Below, one piece after another: positions 1-6,094 of a stretch of 6,993 bases of DNA; within the stretch, counting starts at the first letter, position 1, and each line of letters begins with the position of its first letter. Under the pieces are notes generated by a model, which had not been told where the DNA came from, did not search any database, and saw only the letters and a program-made list of their open reading frames with translations. The stretch comes from an uncultured Syntrophobacterales bacterium (GTDB taxonomy: Bacteria; Desulfobacterota; Syntrophia; Syntrophales; UBA5619). The position numbers were made by a program, and so were the translations under genes. The stretch spans positions 1 through 6,993 of the forward strand of contig CAIUXU010000239.1 of NCBI GenBank assembly GCA_903903205.1, in the 5' to 3' direction.

Positions 1-818
1 ACGAGATATTCGGGCCGCAAAGCGCGGATGATGTCCACCGAACGGTACCAGTTTTTCAGGCTACGGAACCAGGTTCCCCGGATCGTATAGAGGTTCGGAA
101 AGGACTTGTAGAGGTTGTCGCCGCAGAGGAGAATCTTTCGGTCCGGGAGCCACACATAGAGCTGGTCGTCCGTTTCTCCCGGGGCGTGGATCAGCTCGAA
201 GTCGATGCCCGCCACATTGGCCCTCATGCGGTCGCCGAATGTCTTTGTGGGCTTCATGTAGCCGAGGGTGGAATCCGGGCCAAATCCCAGGAACGGTCCG
301 ATCCCGACATTGATCATAGACTTCTTGTCCAGGAAACTTCCGTACATCCGCATGCTCCTGGAGCCGTTGATCGCCGCCGTTTCGCCGATGGCGCGGGATA
401 CGTTGTCGTCGAGGCTTTCATGGGCGTAGATGTCCGGCGCGCTTTTCCCGACAAAGGCTGAGGCGCCGAAAATATGGTCGGGATGGAAATGGGTGTAGAT
501 GATCGCTTTCAAGGGCAGAGGGGTCAATTTCCGTAGATCGCTCCATACTTCGTTTCCCTCCTCAACGGTCGTCATCGTATCGACGATGATGACGCCGTCC
601 TTACCGACCAGCATGATAATATTGGCGATCCCGTAGCCGACTGCGGAGTAAACACCATCGGCGACCTTATGGATTCCCTTTTCAAATTCATTTGAATGTT
701 CCGCCAGCTTCCGGTTTTCGGCAACATTCGGCAGCCCCTTCTCCGCCTTTTGGCAGGAACAGAGGAACAGCACAAGAATGGGGAAAAGGATGCCGCCCAG
801 GATAGCCCTTTTGCTCAT
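1..818 (-). CDS. Alkyl-sulfatase-like metallo-beta-lactamase lipoprotein (3' end outside window)
   Basis: This is the first 272 residues of a metallo-beta-lactamase-fold hydrolase, open at the left edge. The N-terminus (MSKRA, then a hydrophobic stretch) ends in LCSC, so it is probably lipid-anchored at Cys22 and acts in the periplasm. The metal-binding motif T109-HFHPDH is clear. G214-E-T-D-D-Q, G233-D-N and N242-LYTIRG match the second half of the alkyl sulfatase (SdsA1/BDS1) catalytic domain, where glutamates replace the usual third metal histidine. Known members use two zinc ions to hydrolyse primary alkyl sulfate esters such as SDS; the substrate here is unknown. The family's alpha-helical dimerisation domain and SCP2-like domain should lie beyond position 1. 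The start ATG at 816-818 has a modest AGGGTAGG ribosome site. No partner gene is visible upstream, so it probably has its own promoter. Family assignment is fairly secure, substrate is not. Confidence 0.85.
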   Translation of the reverse strand, partial: MSKRAILGGILFPILVLFLCSCQKAEKGLPNVAENRKLAEHSNEFEKGIHKVADGVYSAVGYGIANIIMLVGKDGVIIVDTMTTVEEGNEVWSDLRKLTPLPLKAIIYTHFHPDHIFGASAFVGKSAPDIYAHESLDDNVSRAIGETAAINGSRSMRMYGSFLDKKSMINVGIGPFLGFGPDSTLGYMKPTKTFGDRMRANVAGIDFELIHAPGETDDQLYVWLPDRKILLCGDNLYKSFPNLYTIRGTWFRSLKNWYRSVDIIRALRPEYL

Positions 819-1069
819 GATACCTACCCTATAAACTTGATTTTCAGCCGCTATTCGGGAATGTAAATGTTCTCTTTTTACCGTTTGTCTGCACAGGGGG
901 GCTCGGTGATTAATAAAACGGTCTATTGATCTTTCTATACTTTTGTTCGGTGTCTGTCATTTTCCATCTTTGAGAGCATATACCTTTATGTGAACTGGAC
1001 AGCGACAGTAGACAATCCCTCCAGCGGCCGTCATTAAAAATTTACCGCCGCTTCACCCCCAAATTCTCC
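819..1069. other. Gene-free spacer upstream of the sulfatase-like gene
   Basis: No credible coding region is seen on either strand. It should hold the promoter of the minus-strand metallo-hydrolase gene, but I could not pick a convincing -35/-10 pair. The part next to the kinase remnant (about 940-1069) shows no recognisable domain in any frame and may be further decayed sequence. Confidence 0.5.
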
Positions 1070-1570
1070 CTACTCAACATGCTCATTAAAATTGTTATCA
1101 CCGAACCTGCAGAAAAGTCCAATGGATTGTTTTTCCGTCATGCTGATTCCCGTATCCTGCACGCCAATTGCCAGATCCACCGCCGTCTCCGTGCGCCCCT
1201 GTATGTCCACCAGCACGAATCCATCCATGGCCGTTTGCAGGATTGTTCTGTTCCGTTCTTCACTCTCCCACAGCGCTTCCTCCCTTTTTCCCAAGGTTTC
1301 CAGCAGATGATTGAAGCCGCCAATCATTTCGCCGATTTCGTCATGCCGGGTGATAGGCAGGGGGGCCGGGACCTGGTCGACATCCGCCAGGGTCGCCAGT
1401 GTTTTTATGGTGGTAAGTGTGGGCGCCAGTTGGTGTTTCAACATCTACCAGGTCAGACCATCCGCCATCAAACTAAGGAAGATTGTGGCCAGCAGTTTTA
1501 ATAAAGTAATCGGCCCCAAAAGCTGCCGGATTTTGATAAGCCGTATGGTACGTCTTTGGACAAATGGCAA
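1070..1570 (-). pseudogene. Sensor histidine kinase remnant (TM-HAMP-PAS fragment fused to ATPase fragment)
   Basis: Read on the minus strand, one frame gives a transmembrane helix (ITLLKLLATIFLSLMADGL, about 1457-1510), TW, an amber codon at 1445-1447, then a 124-residue stretch. That stretch begins MLKHQLAPTL and continues with a HAMP domain (about residues 1-58; ITRHDEIGEMIGGFNHLLET) and the first strand of a PAS domain (RTILQTAMDGFVLVD, 66-80). At about residue 84 it jumps to the G1 box of a histidine-kinase ATPase domain (VQDTGISM, 95-102) and stops at 1070-1072. Most of PAS, the whole His-containing DHp domain and the N box are absent, as are the sensory domain and first TM helix. The amber differs by one base from TGG (Trp), and from memory relatives carry a second Trp here. 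The protein could not signal. The right boundary is uncertain because similarity fades into the tRNA terminator. Confidence 0.75.
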
Positions 1571-1626
1571 GAAAAAACCCGCTATTTCTAACGGGTTTTG
1601 TTCTTCTTTGGACTACCTTGGACTAC
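1553..1626. repeat. Short direct repeats around the terminator
   Basis: The 9-mer TCTTTGGAC occurs at 1553-1561 and 1605-1613, on either side of the hairpin. A second 9-mer, TTGGACTAC, occurs at 1608-1616 and again 10 bp later at 1618-1626. The set sits just outside the tRNA 3' end. Its meaning is unknown; it may be a scar of past insertion or excision, or chance. Confidence 0.4.
1572..1599 (-). terminator. Rho-independent terminator of the serS/tRNA-Ser unit
   Basis: On the minus strand an 8-bp stem AAAACCCG/CGGGTTTT encloses a 10-nt loop and is followed by a run of six T (1577 down to 1572). It lies about 30 bp past the 3' end of tRNA-Ser, as expected for the end of that transcript. The T-rich sequence on the other side (1596-1609) might let it act weakly on the plus strand too. 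Confidence 0.8.
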
Positions 1627-1630
1627 TGAT

Positions 1631-1716
1631 TGGCGGAGGGAGCAGGATTCGAACCCGCGAACCTTTCGGTCAACGGTTTTCAAGACCGCCGCCATAGACC
1701 ACTCGGCCATCCCTCC
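1631..1716 (-). tRNA. tRNA-Ser, anticodon UGA
   Basis: An 86-nt tRNA including an encoded CCA (1631-1633). The acceptor stem is GGAGGGA/TCCCTCC with discriminator G. The anticodon loop reads CTTGAAA, giving anticodon TGA (1680-1682), which decodes UCA and other UCN codons. The T arm (GGTTCGAATCC) and a long variable arm (TTGACCGAAAGGTTCGC region) are characteristic of class II serine tRNAs. It lies 24 bp after the serS stop in the same direction and before an intrinsic terminator, so it can be made by read-through from serS, from an internal promoter, or both. Confidence 0.97.
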
Positions 1717-1737
1717 ATACTTTATGAGTCCGTGCTA

Positions 1738-1766
1738 GCTTTACCCTGTGGCGGGGATTCTGTCAA
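1738..1766 (-). promoter_or_regulatory. Candidate tRNA-Ser promoter inside the serS 3' end
   Basis: On the minus strand a perfect TTGACA (1766-1761) is followed after exactly 17 bp by TAAAGC (1743-1738), which matches only 3 of 6 bases of a -10 box. Transcription would begin near 1731, about 15 nt before the mature tRNA 5' end. The -35 overlaps the last serS codons (GTT GAC AGA) and the -10 begins at the serS stop codon. The consensus -35 may be chance from the coding sequence. Confidence 0.4.
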
Positions 1767-3021
1767 CCCCTCCCATGTAGGGCCGAAGCGCTTCGGGAAT
1801 GACGACGCTTCCGTCCGCCTGCTGGTAGTTTTCCAGGACGGCGACGAGGGTTCTTCCCACGGCAAGTCCCGAACCGTTCAGGGTGTGCACAAATTCCACT
1901 TTTCCGCTTTCCTCGCGCCGGAACCGGATCGAAGCCCGGCGTGCCTGGAACTCCTCGAAATTGCTGCATGAGGAGATCTCCCGGTAGGCATCCTGGCCGG
2001 GGAGCCACGCCTCGAGGTCGTAGGTCTTCGCGGAGGAGAAGCCCAGATCGACCGTGCACAGAGAGACAACCCGGTACGGGATCTTGAGTCTTTTGAGAAC
2101 CTCCTCGGCGTTCAGCGTCAGTTTTTCCATCTCCTCGTAGGAGTTCTCCGGCTTTGCGAACTTGACCAGTTCCACCTTGTTAAACTGGTGCTGGCGGATG
2201 AGCCCCCGTGTGTCTTTCCCGTAGGAACCTGCCTCCGCGCGGAAACACGGAGTATAGGCCACATAACGGATCGGAAGCTCTTTCTCAACCAGGATCTCAT
2301 CCCGGTGAATGTTCGTCACCGGCACTTCCGCTGTCGGGATCAGGAAGTAGTCCACCTTGTCGATCCGAAAAAGATCTTCCTCGAACTTCGGAAGCTGGCC
2401 CGTCCCGGTCATGCTCTCCCGGTTGACAATAAAGGGCGGCAAAACCTCGGTGTAACCGTGCTCCTCCGTATGGAGATCGAGCATGAAGTTTATGAGCGCG
2501 CGCTCCAGCCTTGCGCCGAATCCCCGGTAGAGGGTGAAACGCGCCCCGGTGATCTTTGCACCACGTGCAAAATCGAGGATGCGCAGGCTCTCGCCGATCT
2601 CCCAGTGTGGCCTCGGTGTGAAGGAGAATTGCGGCTTCTCTCCCCAGACGCGGACAACCGGGTTATCCTCGGCGCCCTTTCCGCAGACAACCGATTCGTG
2701 CGGGAGGTTGGGAATCGTCAGCAGAATTGCATCAAGATCCTCGTCCGTCTTTTTCAGCGTTTCGTCAAGTTCCTTAATCCGGGCAGAAACCAACGCCATC
2801 CGTTCGATGATATCGGCTGCGTCCTCCCCGTTTTTCTTCTTCTCGCCGATCAGTTTGGAGACGACATTGCGTTCACCGCGCAGCCCCTCGACTTCCTGGA
2901 TAATTTCCCGTCGCCCCCCATCGAGGGTGATGAAACGCTCCAGATTCAGCTCCTGGCCCCGCTCACGCATCTTGCCGGACACGAAATCGATGTTCTGCCT
3001 CAGGTATTTGATGTCCAACAT
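1741..3021 (-). CDS. serS: Seryl-tRNA synthetase
   Basis: Cytoplasmic class II synthetase that activates serine with ATP and loads it onto tRNA-Ser, and onto tRNA-Sec where present. The 426 residues are normal for a bacterial enzyme. The N-terminal antiparallel coiled-coil arm (about residues 30-100) grips the long variable arm of tRNA-Ser. Motif 1 ends in the PP pair at 195-196. The TAEVP loop (230-234) lines the serine site. Motif 2 (P258-C-F-R-A-E-A-G to about 285) holds Arg261 and Glu263. Motif 3 (GSGLAVGR, 383-390) ends in the ATP-binding Arg390. The ATG at 3019-3021 follows a GAGAGG ribosome site, and MLDIKYLRQN is the usual family start. Downstream, 24 bp away, lies tRNA-Ser(UGA), its own substrate. 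No leader regulatory structure was recognised. All core motifs are intact, so it is expected to be active. Confidence 0.99.
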   Translation of the reverse strand: MLDIKYLRQNIDFVSGKMRERGQELNLERFITLDGGRREIIQEVEGLRGERNVVSKLIGEKKKNGEDAADIIERMALVSARIKELDETLKKTDEDLDAILLTIPNLPHESVVCGKGAEDNPVVRVWGEKPQFSFTPRPHWEIGESLRILDFARGAKITGARFTLYRGFGARLERALINFMLDLHTEEHGYTEVLPPFIVNRESMTGTGQLPKFEEDLFRIDKVDYFLIPTAEVPVTNIHRDEILVEKELPIRYVAYTPCFRAEAGSYGKDTRGLIRQHQFNKVELVKFAKPENSYEEMEKLTLNAEEVLKRLKIPYRVVSLCTVDLGFSSAKTYDLEAWLPGQDAYREISSCSNFEEFQARRASIRFRREESGKVEFVHTLNGSGLAVGRTLVAVLENYQQADGSVVIPEALRPYMGGVDRIPATG

Positions 3022-3088
3022 GGGTCAGCCTCTCTTCCCACCATTCAAGGGACGTTTTCCCTATCACCATGACCCCTTGAAGTCAATC

Positions 3089-3117
3089 AATATATGGGTG
3101 GGGGGACAGAAAAAGCC
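3089..3117 (-). promoter_or_regulatory. Candidate serS promoter
   Basis: On the minus strand TATATT (3094-3089) matches 5 of 6 bases of a -10 box and would give a leader of about 60 nt before serS. The -35 position 17 bp upstream (GGCTTT, 3117-3112) is poor. An alternative is TTGACT (3086-3081) with a weak TAGGGA after 17 bp. Only the -10 is attractive. Confidence 0.3.
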
Positions 3118-3138
3118 AGTGCTGAGGAGTGAGGACTG
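3118..3138 (+). repeat. Three degenerate heptamer repeats
   Basis: AGTGCTG, AGGAGTG and AGGACTG lie in tandem with period 7. Degenerate heptamers of this kind (GAGNNCT-like) are scattered in spacers of some deltaproteobacteria and cyanobacteria; that comparison is from memory. No function is known to me. Confidence 0.5.
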
Positions 3139-3174
3139 AACAACAACCCGCTCTCTTATCCATGAAAGGATGCT

Positions 3175-3229
3175 GGAAAAATCCGCTGAATTGTATTAAG
3201 CAACATACATCCCGGTAACGGATTTTTCC
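3175..3229. repeat. Perfect 11-bp inverted repeat upstream of rnhA
   Basis: GGAAAAATCCG (3175-3185) and its exact reverse complement CGGATTTTTCC (3219-3229) enclose 33 nt. The right arm ends 38 bp before the rnhA start. It could be a stem-loop in the rnhA leader, a regulator-binding site, or a terminus of a lost small element. There is no T run beyond the stem on either strand, so a simple terminator is unlikely. Confidence 0.6.
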
Positions 3230-3267
3230 GCCGCGTAACTTGTCGGCGCTTCACTGAGGTATAGGGT

Positions 3268-4038
3268 ATGGGAAGTAAAAAGAAATACTACGCTGTAATC
3301 AGGGGTTGTCGGCCGGGCATCTATACCACCTGGTACGGACCCGGTGGCGCCGAAGAGCAGGTCCGGGGGTATGCCGGGGCCCTTTACAAGGGTTTCGCTA
3401 CTGCGGAAGAGGCGCGGCACTGGTTGGGGAGCCCGGAGGCAAGTACAGGAAAGAATACAGGAAGTGTAAAAGCCGCTGCTGTGCCGGTAACGCCTCTGGC
3501 AAAGCCTCTGGTAAAATCCCAGGTTACACCGCTGGTCACAGCGGGGAGTGTCATCGTTTACACCGACGGAGGCTGCGCCGGAAACCCTGGACCAGGGGGA
3601 TACGGTGCGGTCATCATCGAGGGGAAAAATCGGAAAGAGCTCGCACAGGGATTCCGCCGGACAACCAACAATCGTATGGAGCTTATGGGCTGCATTGCAA
3701 CGCTGGAAACTCTGGCGGCCCCGGCAGAGGTCATCCTGCACAGCGATTCGCGGTACGTGGTCAACGGGATCAGCAAAGGCTGGGCCCGCAAATGGTGCGC
3801 CAACGGCTGGATGCGCACGAAAACCGAGGCGGCCGAAAATGTCGATCTGTGGGTAAAGCTGCTCGAACTGTGCGATCTGCACAGGGTGCGGTTCGTCTGG
3901 GTGCACGGCCATGCCGGAAACCGGGAGAACGAACGGTGCGACAGTCTGGCGACCGGCGCCACGCAAGGCACGAACCTGAAAGAGGATCACGCATATATCC
4001 GGGGGCGCACCCGGATTCCCGAATATTTGAGGGGTTAG
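3268..4038 (+). CDS. rnhA: Ribonuclease HI with N-terminal hybrid-binding domain
   Basis: Cleaves the RNA strand of RNA:DNA hybrids, removing R-loops and primers in the cytoplasm. At 256 residues it is about 100 longer than E. coli RNase HI because of an N-terminal hybrid-binding domain (about 6-53: YYAVIRGCRPGIY, then W22, Y40-KGF, A46-EEARHWL), as in eukaryotic RNase H1. A flexible Pro/Ala/Val/Lys-rich linker (about 54-92) leads to the catalytic domain (93 to about 235). The active site is complete: Asp100 (YTDGGCAGNPGPGG), Glu138 (RMEL), Asp160 (HSDS), His215 (HGHAG) and Asp225 (ENERCDSLA). A basic/aromatic tail (241-256) follows. The ATG at 3268 has a TGAGGT site 7 bp upstream. It is the first gene of a tight plus-strand cluster; its 3' end carries the ribosome site of the next gene. 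No convincing promoter was found. Activity is expected. Confidence 0.96.
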   Translation: MGSKKKYYAVIRGCRPGIYTTWYGPGGAEEQVRGYAGALYKGFATAEEARHWLGSPEASTGKNTGSVKAAAVPVTPLAKPLVKSQVTPLVTAGSVIVYTDGGCAGNPGPGGYGAVIIEGKNRKELAQGFRRTTNNRMELMGCIATLETLAAPAEVILHSDSRYVVNGISKGWARKWCANGWMRTKTEAAENVDLWVKLLELCDLHRVRFVWVHGHAGNRENERCDSLATGATQGTNLKEDHAYIRGRTRIPEYLRG

Positions 4039-4040
4039 CC

Positions 4041-4832
4041 ATGAAAACCGATCTATTCTACTACACGGGAACCGGCAATTCGCTCTGGACGGCCAGGATG
4101 CTCGCAAAAGAACTGGGCGACGCCGAGCTCATCCCGATTTCGCGCACCACCGGGGATCGGATTCTGAGCGGGGCCGGGGCAATCGGAATCATTTTTCCTG
4201 TCCATATCTGGGGGCTGCCGCGCAGGGTTATCACCTTTGTGGATGCGCTGGCGAAAGATGAATCCCGCTATCATTTTGCGGTGGCCGTAAACGCCGGACA
4301 GGTCGCCGCCACGCTGATTCAACTGAAGAAACGGATGCAGGGCAGGGGATTATCCCTTCACGCGGGGTTTGAGCTGGCGATGCCGTCCAACTACATCCCC
4401 TGGGGTGGTCCCGGACCGGAAGAGACGCAAATCCGGCGGATTGAGGCGGCGCGGAAAAAGATCGGCAGGATCGCCGCTGCCGCTGCGGTGAAGGAGAAGC
4501 GGCCAGTCGAAAAGGGTCCCTTGTGGCAGAACATCCTTTTTACCGGGCTCAACCGGCTCGCCTTTTCGTACGTTCCAACGATGGACCGAAGCTTCCGGGT
4601 TGACGAAAAATGCAATGGCTGCGGCACCTGCAAGGCGGTCTGTCCGTCTGGAAACATTGACCTTCCGGCGGAAAGACCCGTGTGGCTGCACCACTGCGAA
4701 CAGTGCCTCGCCTGCATCCAGTGGTGCCCGCAGGAGGCGATCCAGTTCGGCAAAAAGACACCCCGCTACAAGCGCTACCACCATCCGGAGGTAACGCTGA
4801 AGGACGTGCTTGCTGCGGCGCCCGAGCGGTGA
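4041..4832 (+). CDS. EFR1-type flavodoxin / 2[4Fe-4S] ferredoxin protein
   Basis: A 263-residue cytoplasmic electron-transfer protein. The N-terminal half is flavodoxin-like, with the FMN phosphate loop Y8-TGTGNS (8-14) and FPVHIWGLP (52-60). The C-terminus holds two [4Fe-4S] motifs: Cys191/194/197/201 (CNGCGTCKAVCP) and Cys219/222/225/229 (CEQCLACIQWCP). This order is that of the EFR1 family of anaerobes, whose physiological partner is mostly undefined; a role moving electrons between flavin and ferredoxin pools is inference. The start is set at ATG 4041, with GAGGGG 6 bp upstream inside the rnhA tail. The same frame stays open far upstream (to 3306), but that extension overlaps rnhA and does not resemble protein of this family. 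The 2-bp gap from rnhA suggests translational coupling. The partner of this protein is not evident from the neighbours. Confidence 0.93.
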   Translation: MKTDLFYYTGTGNSLWTARMLAKELGDAELIPISRTTGDRILSGAGAIGIIFPVHIWGLPRRVITFVDALAKDESRYHFAVAVNAGQVAATLIQLKKRMQGRGLSLHAGFELAMPSNYIPWGGPGPEETQIRRIEAARKKIGRIAAAAAVKEKRPVEKGPLWQNILFTGLNRLAFSYVPTMDRSFRVDEKCNGCGTCKAVCPSGNIDLPAERPVWLHHCEQCLACIQWCPQEAIQFGKKTPRYKRYHHPEVTLKDVLAAAPER

Positions 4833-4836
4833 TCAT

Positions 4837-4843
4837 GGAGAGG
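4837..4843 (+). promoter_or_regulatory. Ribosome binding site that sets the cyclase start
   Basis: GGAGAGG lies 6 bp before ATG 4850. The upstream in-frame ATG at 4835 has no comparable site and would place this strong site within its own first codons, so 4850 is preferred. Confidence 0.7.
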
Positions 4844-4849
4844 AACGAT

Positions 4850-6094
4850 ATGCAGCTTGACCTCGAAAAGAGACTGAAAGGGACGCGCTCCCGGGCCATT
4901 TTTCAGGAATTGTTGACCAACAGCCTCCATTTCCCATTGGCCAACATCATCCTGGAGATCTTCATCGAATCTCCCGCGAAATACTTTATGTCGCCCGATT
5001 TCTACGCGATAGCGGGAGCAAGCCTCATCCAGGCGTTCTGTCTGGGAAGATGGCGATATCAGGGGGAATCCCATCGCTTTCTGGGAAATCTGATCGGCCC
5101 GGGGGTCTATACGGCTTTCGAATTCCTCATCGAAGGAAGTAAATTCTTTGCAAGCCCCAACCACATCGCCTATTGGATATTCTCCGGCATTATCGGATTG
5201 CTCCAGCAGATCCAGAATCGGCCCGCCGGCAAATGGATCGATCTGCTAACGATACTCGAACATCTCATACGAACCAGTATCTTGCTGGTTATGTACATTA
5301 TTTTTGAATCGATCATCAATCCTGCGCCCGGCGCCCTGATGAGTTTTCTCTCCGACAAGAGCCACCTCTTCATCACGATCGTGATTGTGTTGTTGGGAAT
5401 CATTGTTGGCTTTGCCCATGTGACGGCCAATGCCTATTTGCTCATCCTGCAGCAGACGGCAAAGCAACTGAGGACCTTTTCCGAATGGTTCCTGGGCAGG
5501 GATCTCCTCTCGGCGGCCATACAGGATAATGACGTCCTAAGCCTGAACCGGAAAACGAGGACAGTTTTATTCATGGATATACGGGGATTTACCTCCTGGA
5601 GCGAAAACAAATCTCCCGATGAGGTGGTCACCTTGCTGAATACCTACTTCGAAACGGCGGAAGATCTCTGGGAGAGGGCGCCTGTCATCAAGGTGAAGCA
5701 CACGGCCGATGAAATCATGGCGGTGTTCCCTACGGCGCAAGATGCCGTCGATACCGCAATCCGTTTGAATGAAATCATGGGTGCGTTCCTGCACCAATAT
5801 GGATTGTCGGCGGGGATCGGCATTCATCAAGGGGAGCTGGTGGAGGGATTGATCGGGAGTAAACGGCTAAAACTCTATGACATTATCGGAGATACCGTCA
5901 ACACGACAAAACGAATCTGCGACCAGGCCAAAGGGGATGAGCTGCTGATCACCGAAGCGGTCTATCGGGACCTGGACCAGGACAACATCGCCATCCTCGA
6001 TTCACGGAACTTGATCGCCAAAGGAAAAAGCGAACCCGTTTCCGTATTGTCAATTCAGAACAAAAATAGACCCAGGACAGGGAAACGAACATGA
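4850..6094 (+). CDS. Membrane class III adenylate cyclase, six predicted helices
   Basis: Predicted to make cAMP from ATP at the inner membrane. The 414 residues comprise a hydrophobic N-terminal half with about six helices (near 24-40, 50-66, 78-94, 105-120, 133-157, 172-200), a linker helix (QQTAKQLRTFSEWFLGRDLL) and a class III catalytic domain (about 234-400). Catalytic residues are all present: metal ligands Asp243 (FMDIRGFT) and Asp287, adenine-specifying Lys283 and Asp344 (LYDIIGDTVN), transition-state Asn351 and Arg355. The Lys/Asp pair predicts ATP over GTP. One departure is Ala286 where the family usually has Gly before the second metal Asp (KHTADEIMAVF). One domain per chain means it must act as a homodimer. 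The membrane part is not a type I recognise, so the signal is unknown. ATG 4835 would add five residues; the frame stays open to 4682 but overlaps the ferredoxin gene. The stop shares ATGA with the next gene. Confidence 0.94.
   Translation: MQLDLEKRLKGTRSRAIFQELLTNSLHFPLANIILEIFIESPAKYFMSPDFYAIAGASLIQAFCLGRWRYQGESHRFLGNLIGPGVYTAFEFLIEGSKFFASPNHIAYWIFSGIIGLLQQIQNRPAGKWIDLLTILEHLIRTSILLVMYIIFESIINPAPGALMSFLSDKSHLFITIVIVLLGIIVGFAHVTANAYLLILQQTAKQLRTFSEWFLGRDLLSAAIQDNDVLSLNRKTRTVLFMDIRGFTSWSENKSPDEVVTLLNTYFETAEDLWERAPVIKVKHTADEIMAVFPTAQDAVDTAIRLNEIMGAFLHQYGLSAGIGIHQGELVEGLIGSKRLKLYDIIGDTVNTTKRICDQAKGDELLITEAVYRDLDQDNIAILDSRNLIAKGKSEPVSVLSIQNKNRPRTGKRT

Noticed and set aside
985..1020. Possible insertion-sequence end (GAACTGGACAGCGACAGTAG region)
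   Set aside because: No matching inverted copy, transposase or target duplication is visible in the window.
1445..1447. TAG read as pyrrolysine or programmed readthrough in the kinase
   Set aside because: The same gene has lost its phosphorylation domain and its N-terminal part, so simple decay explains the amber codon.
1079..1501. Plus-strand frames of 140 and 72 residues across the kinase remnant
   Set aside because: The minus strand carries clear HAMP, PAS and ATPase motifs here; the plus-strand readings have none.
1630..1971. Plus-strand frame beginning MAEGAGFEPANLSVNGF
   Set aside because: It is the antisense reading of tRNA-Ser running into serS. This is a familiar false gene call opposite tRNA genes.
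2188..3072. Long 294-residue plus-strand frame opposite serS
   Set aside because: It lies wholly opposite an intact synthetase gene, has no recognisable domain and is explained by codon bias of the real gene.
3022..3267. T-box or other serS leader riboswitch
   Set aside because: The serS leader is short and no T-box sequence or antiterminator structure was found.
3306..4040. Upstream extension of the EFR1 frame, suggesting a 508-residue fusion
   Set aside because: The extension overlaps rnhA in another frame and reads as low-quality Arg/Gly-rich sequence. ATG 4041 has its own ribosome site and the typical flavodoxin start.
3196..4107. 303-residue minus-strand frame opposite rnhA
   Set aside because: It is antisense to a gene with a complete catalytic site; the translation is rich in Arg, Pro and Cys and shows no family motif.
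4682..4849. Extended N-terminus of the cyclase
   Set aside because: It overlaps the ferredoxin cysteine motifs in another frame. GGAGAGG six bases before ATG 4850 supports the shorter start.
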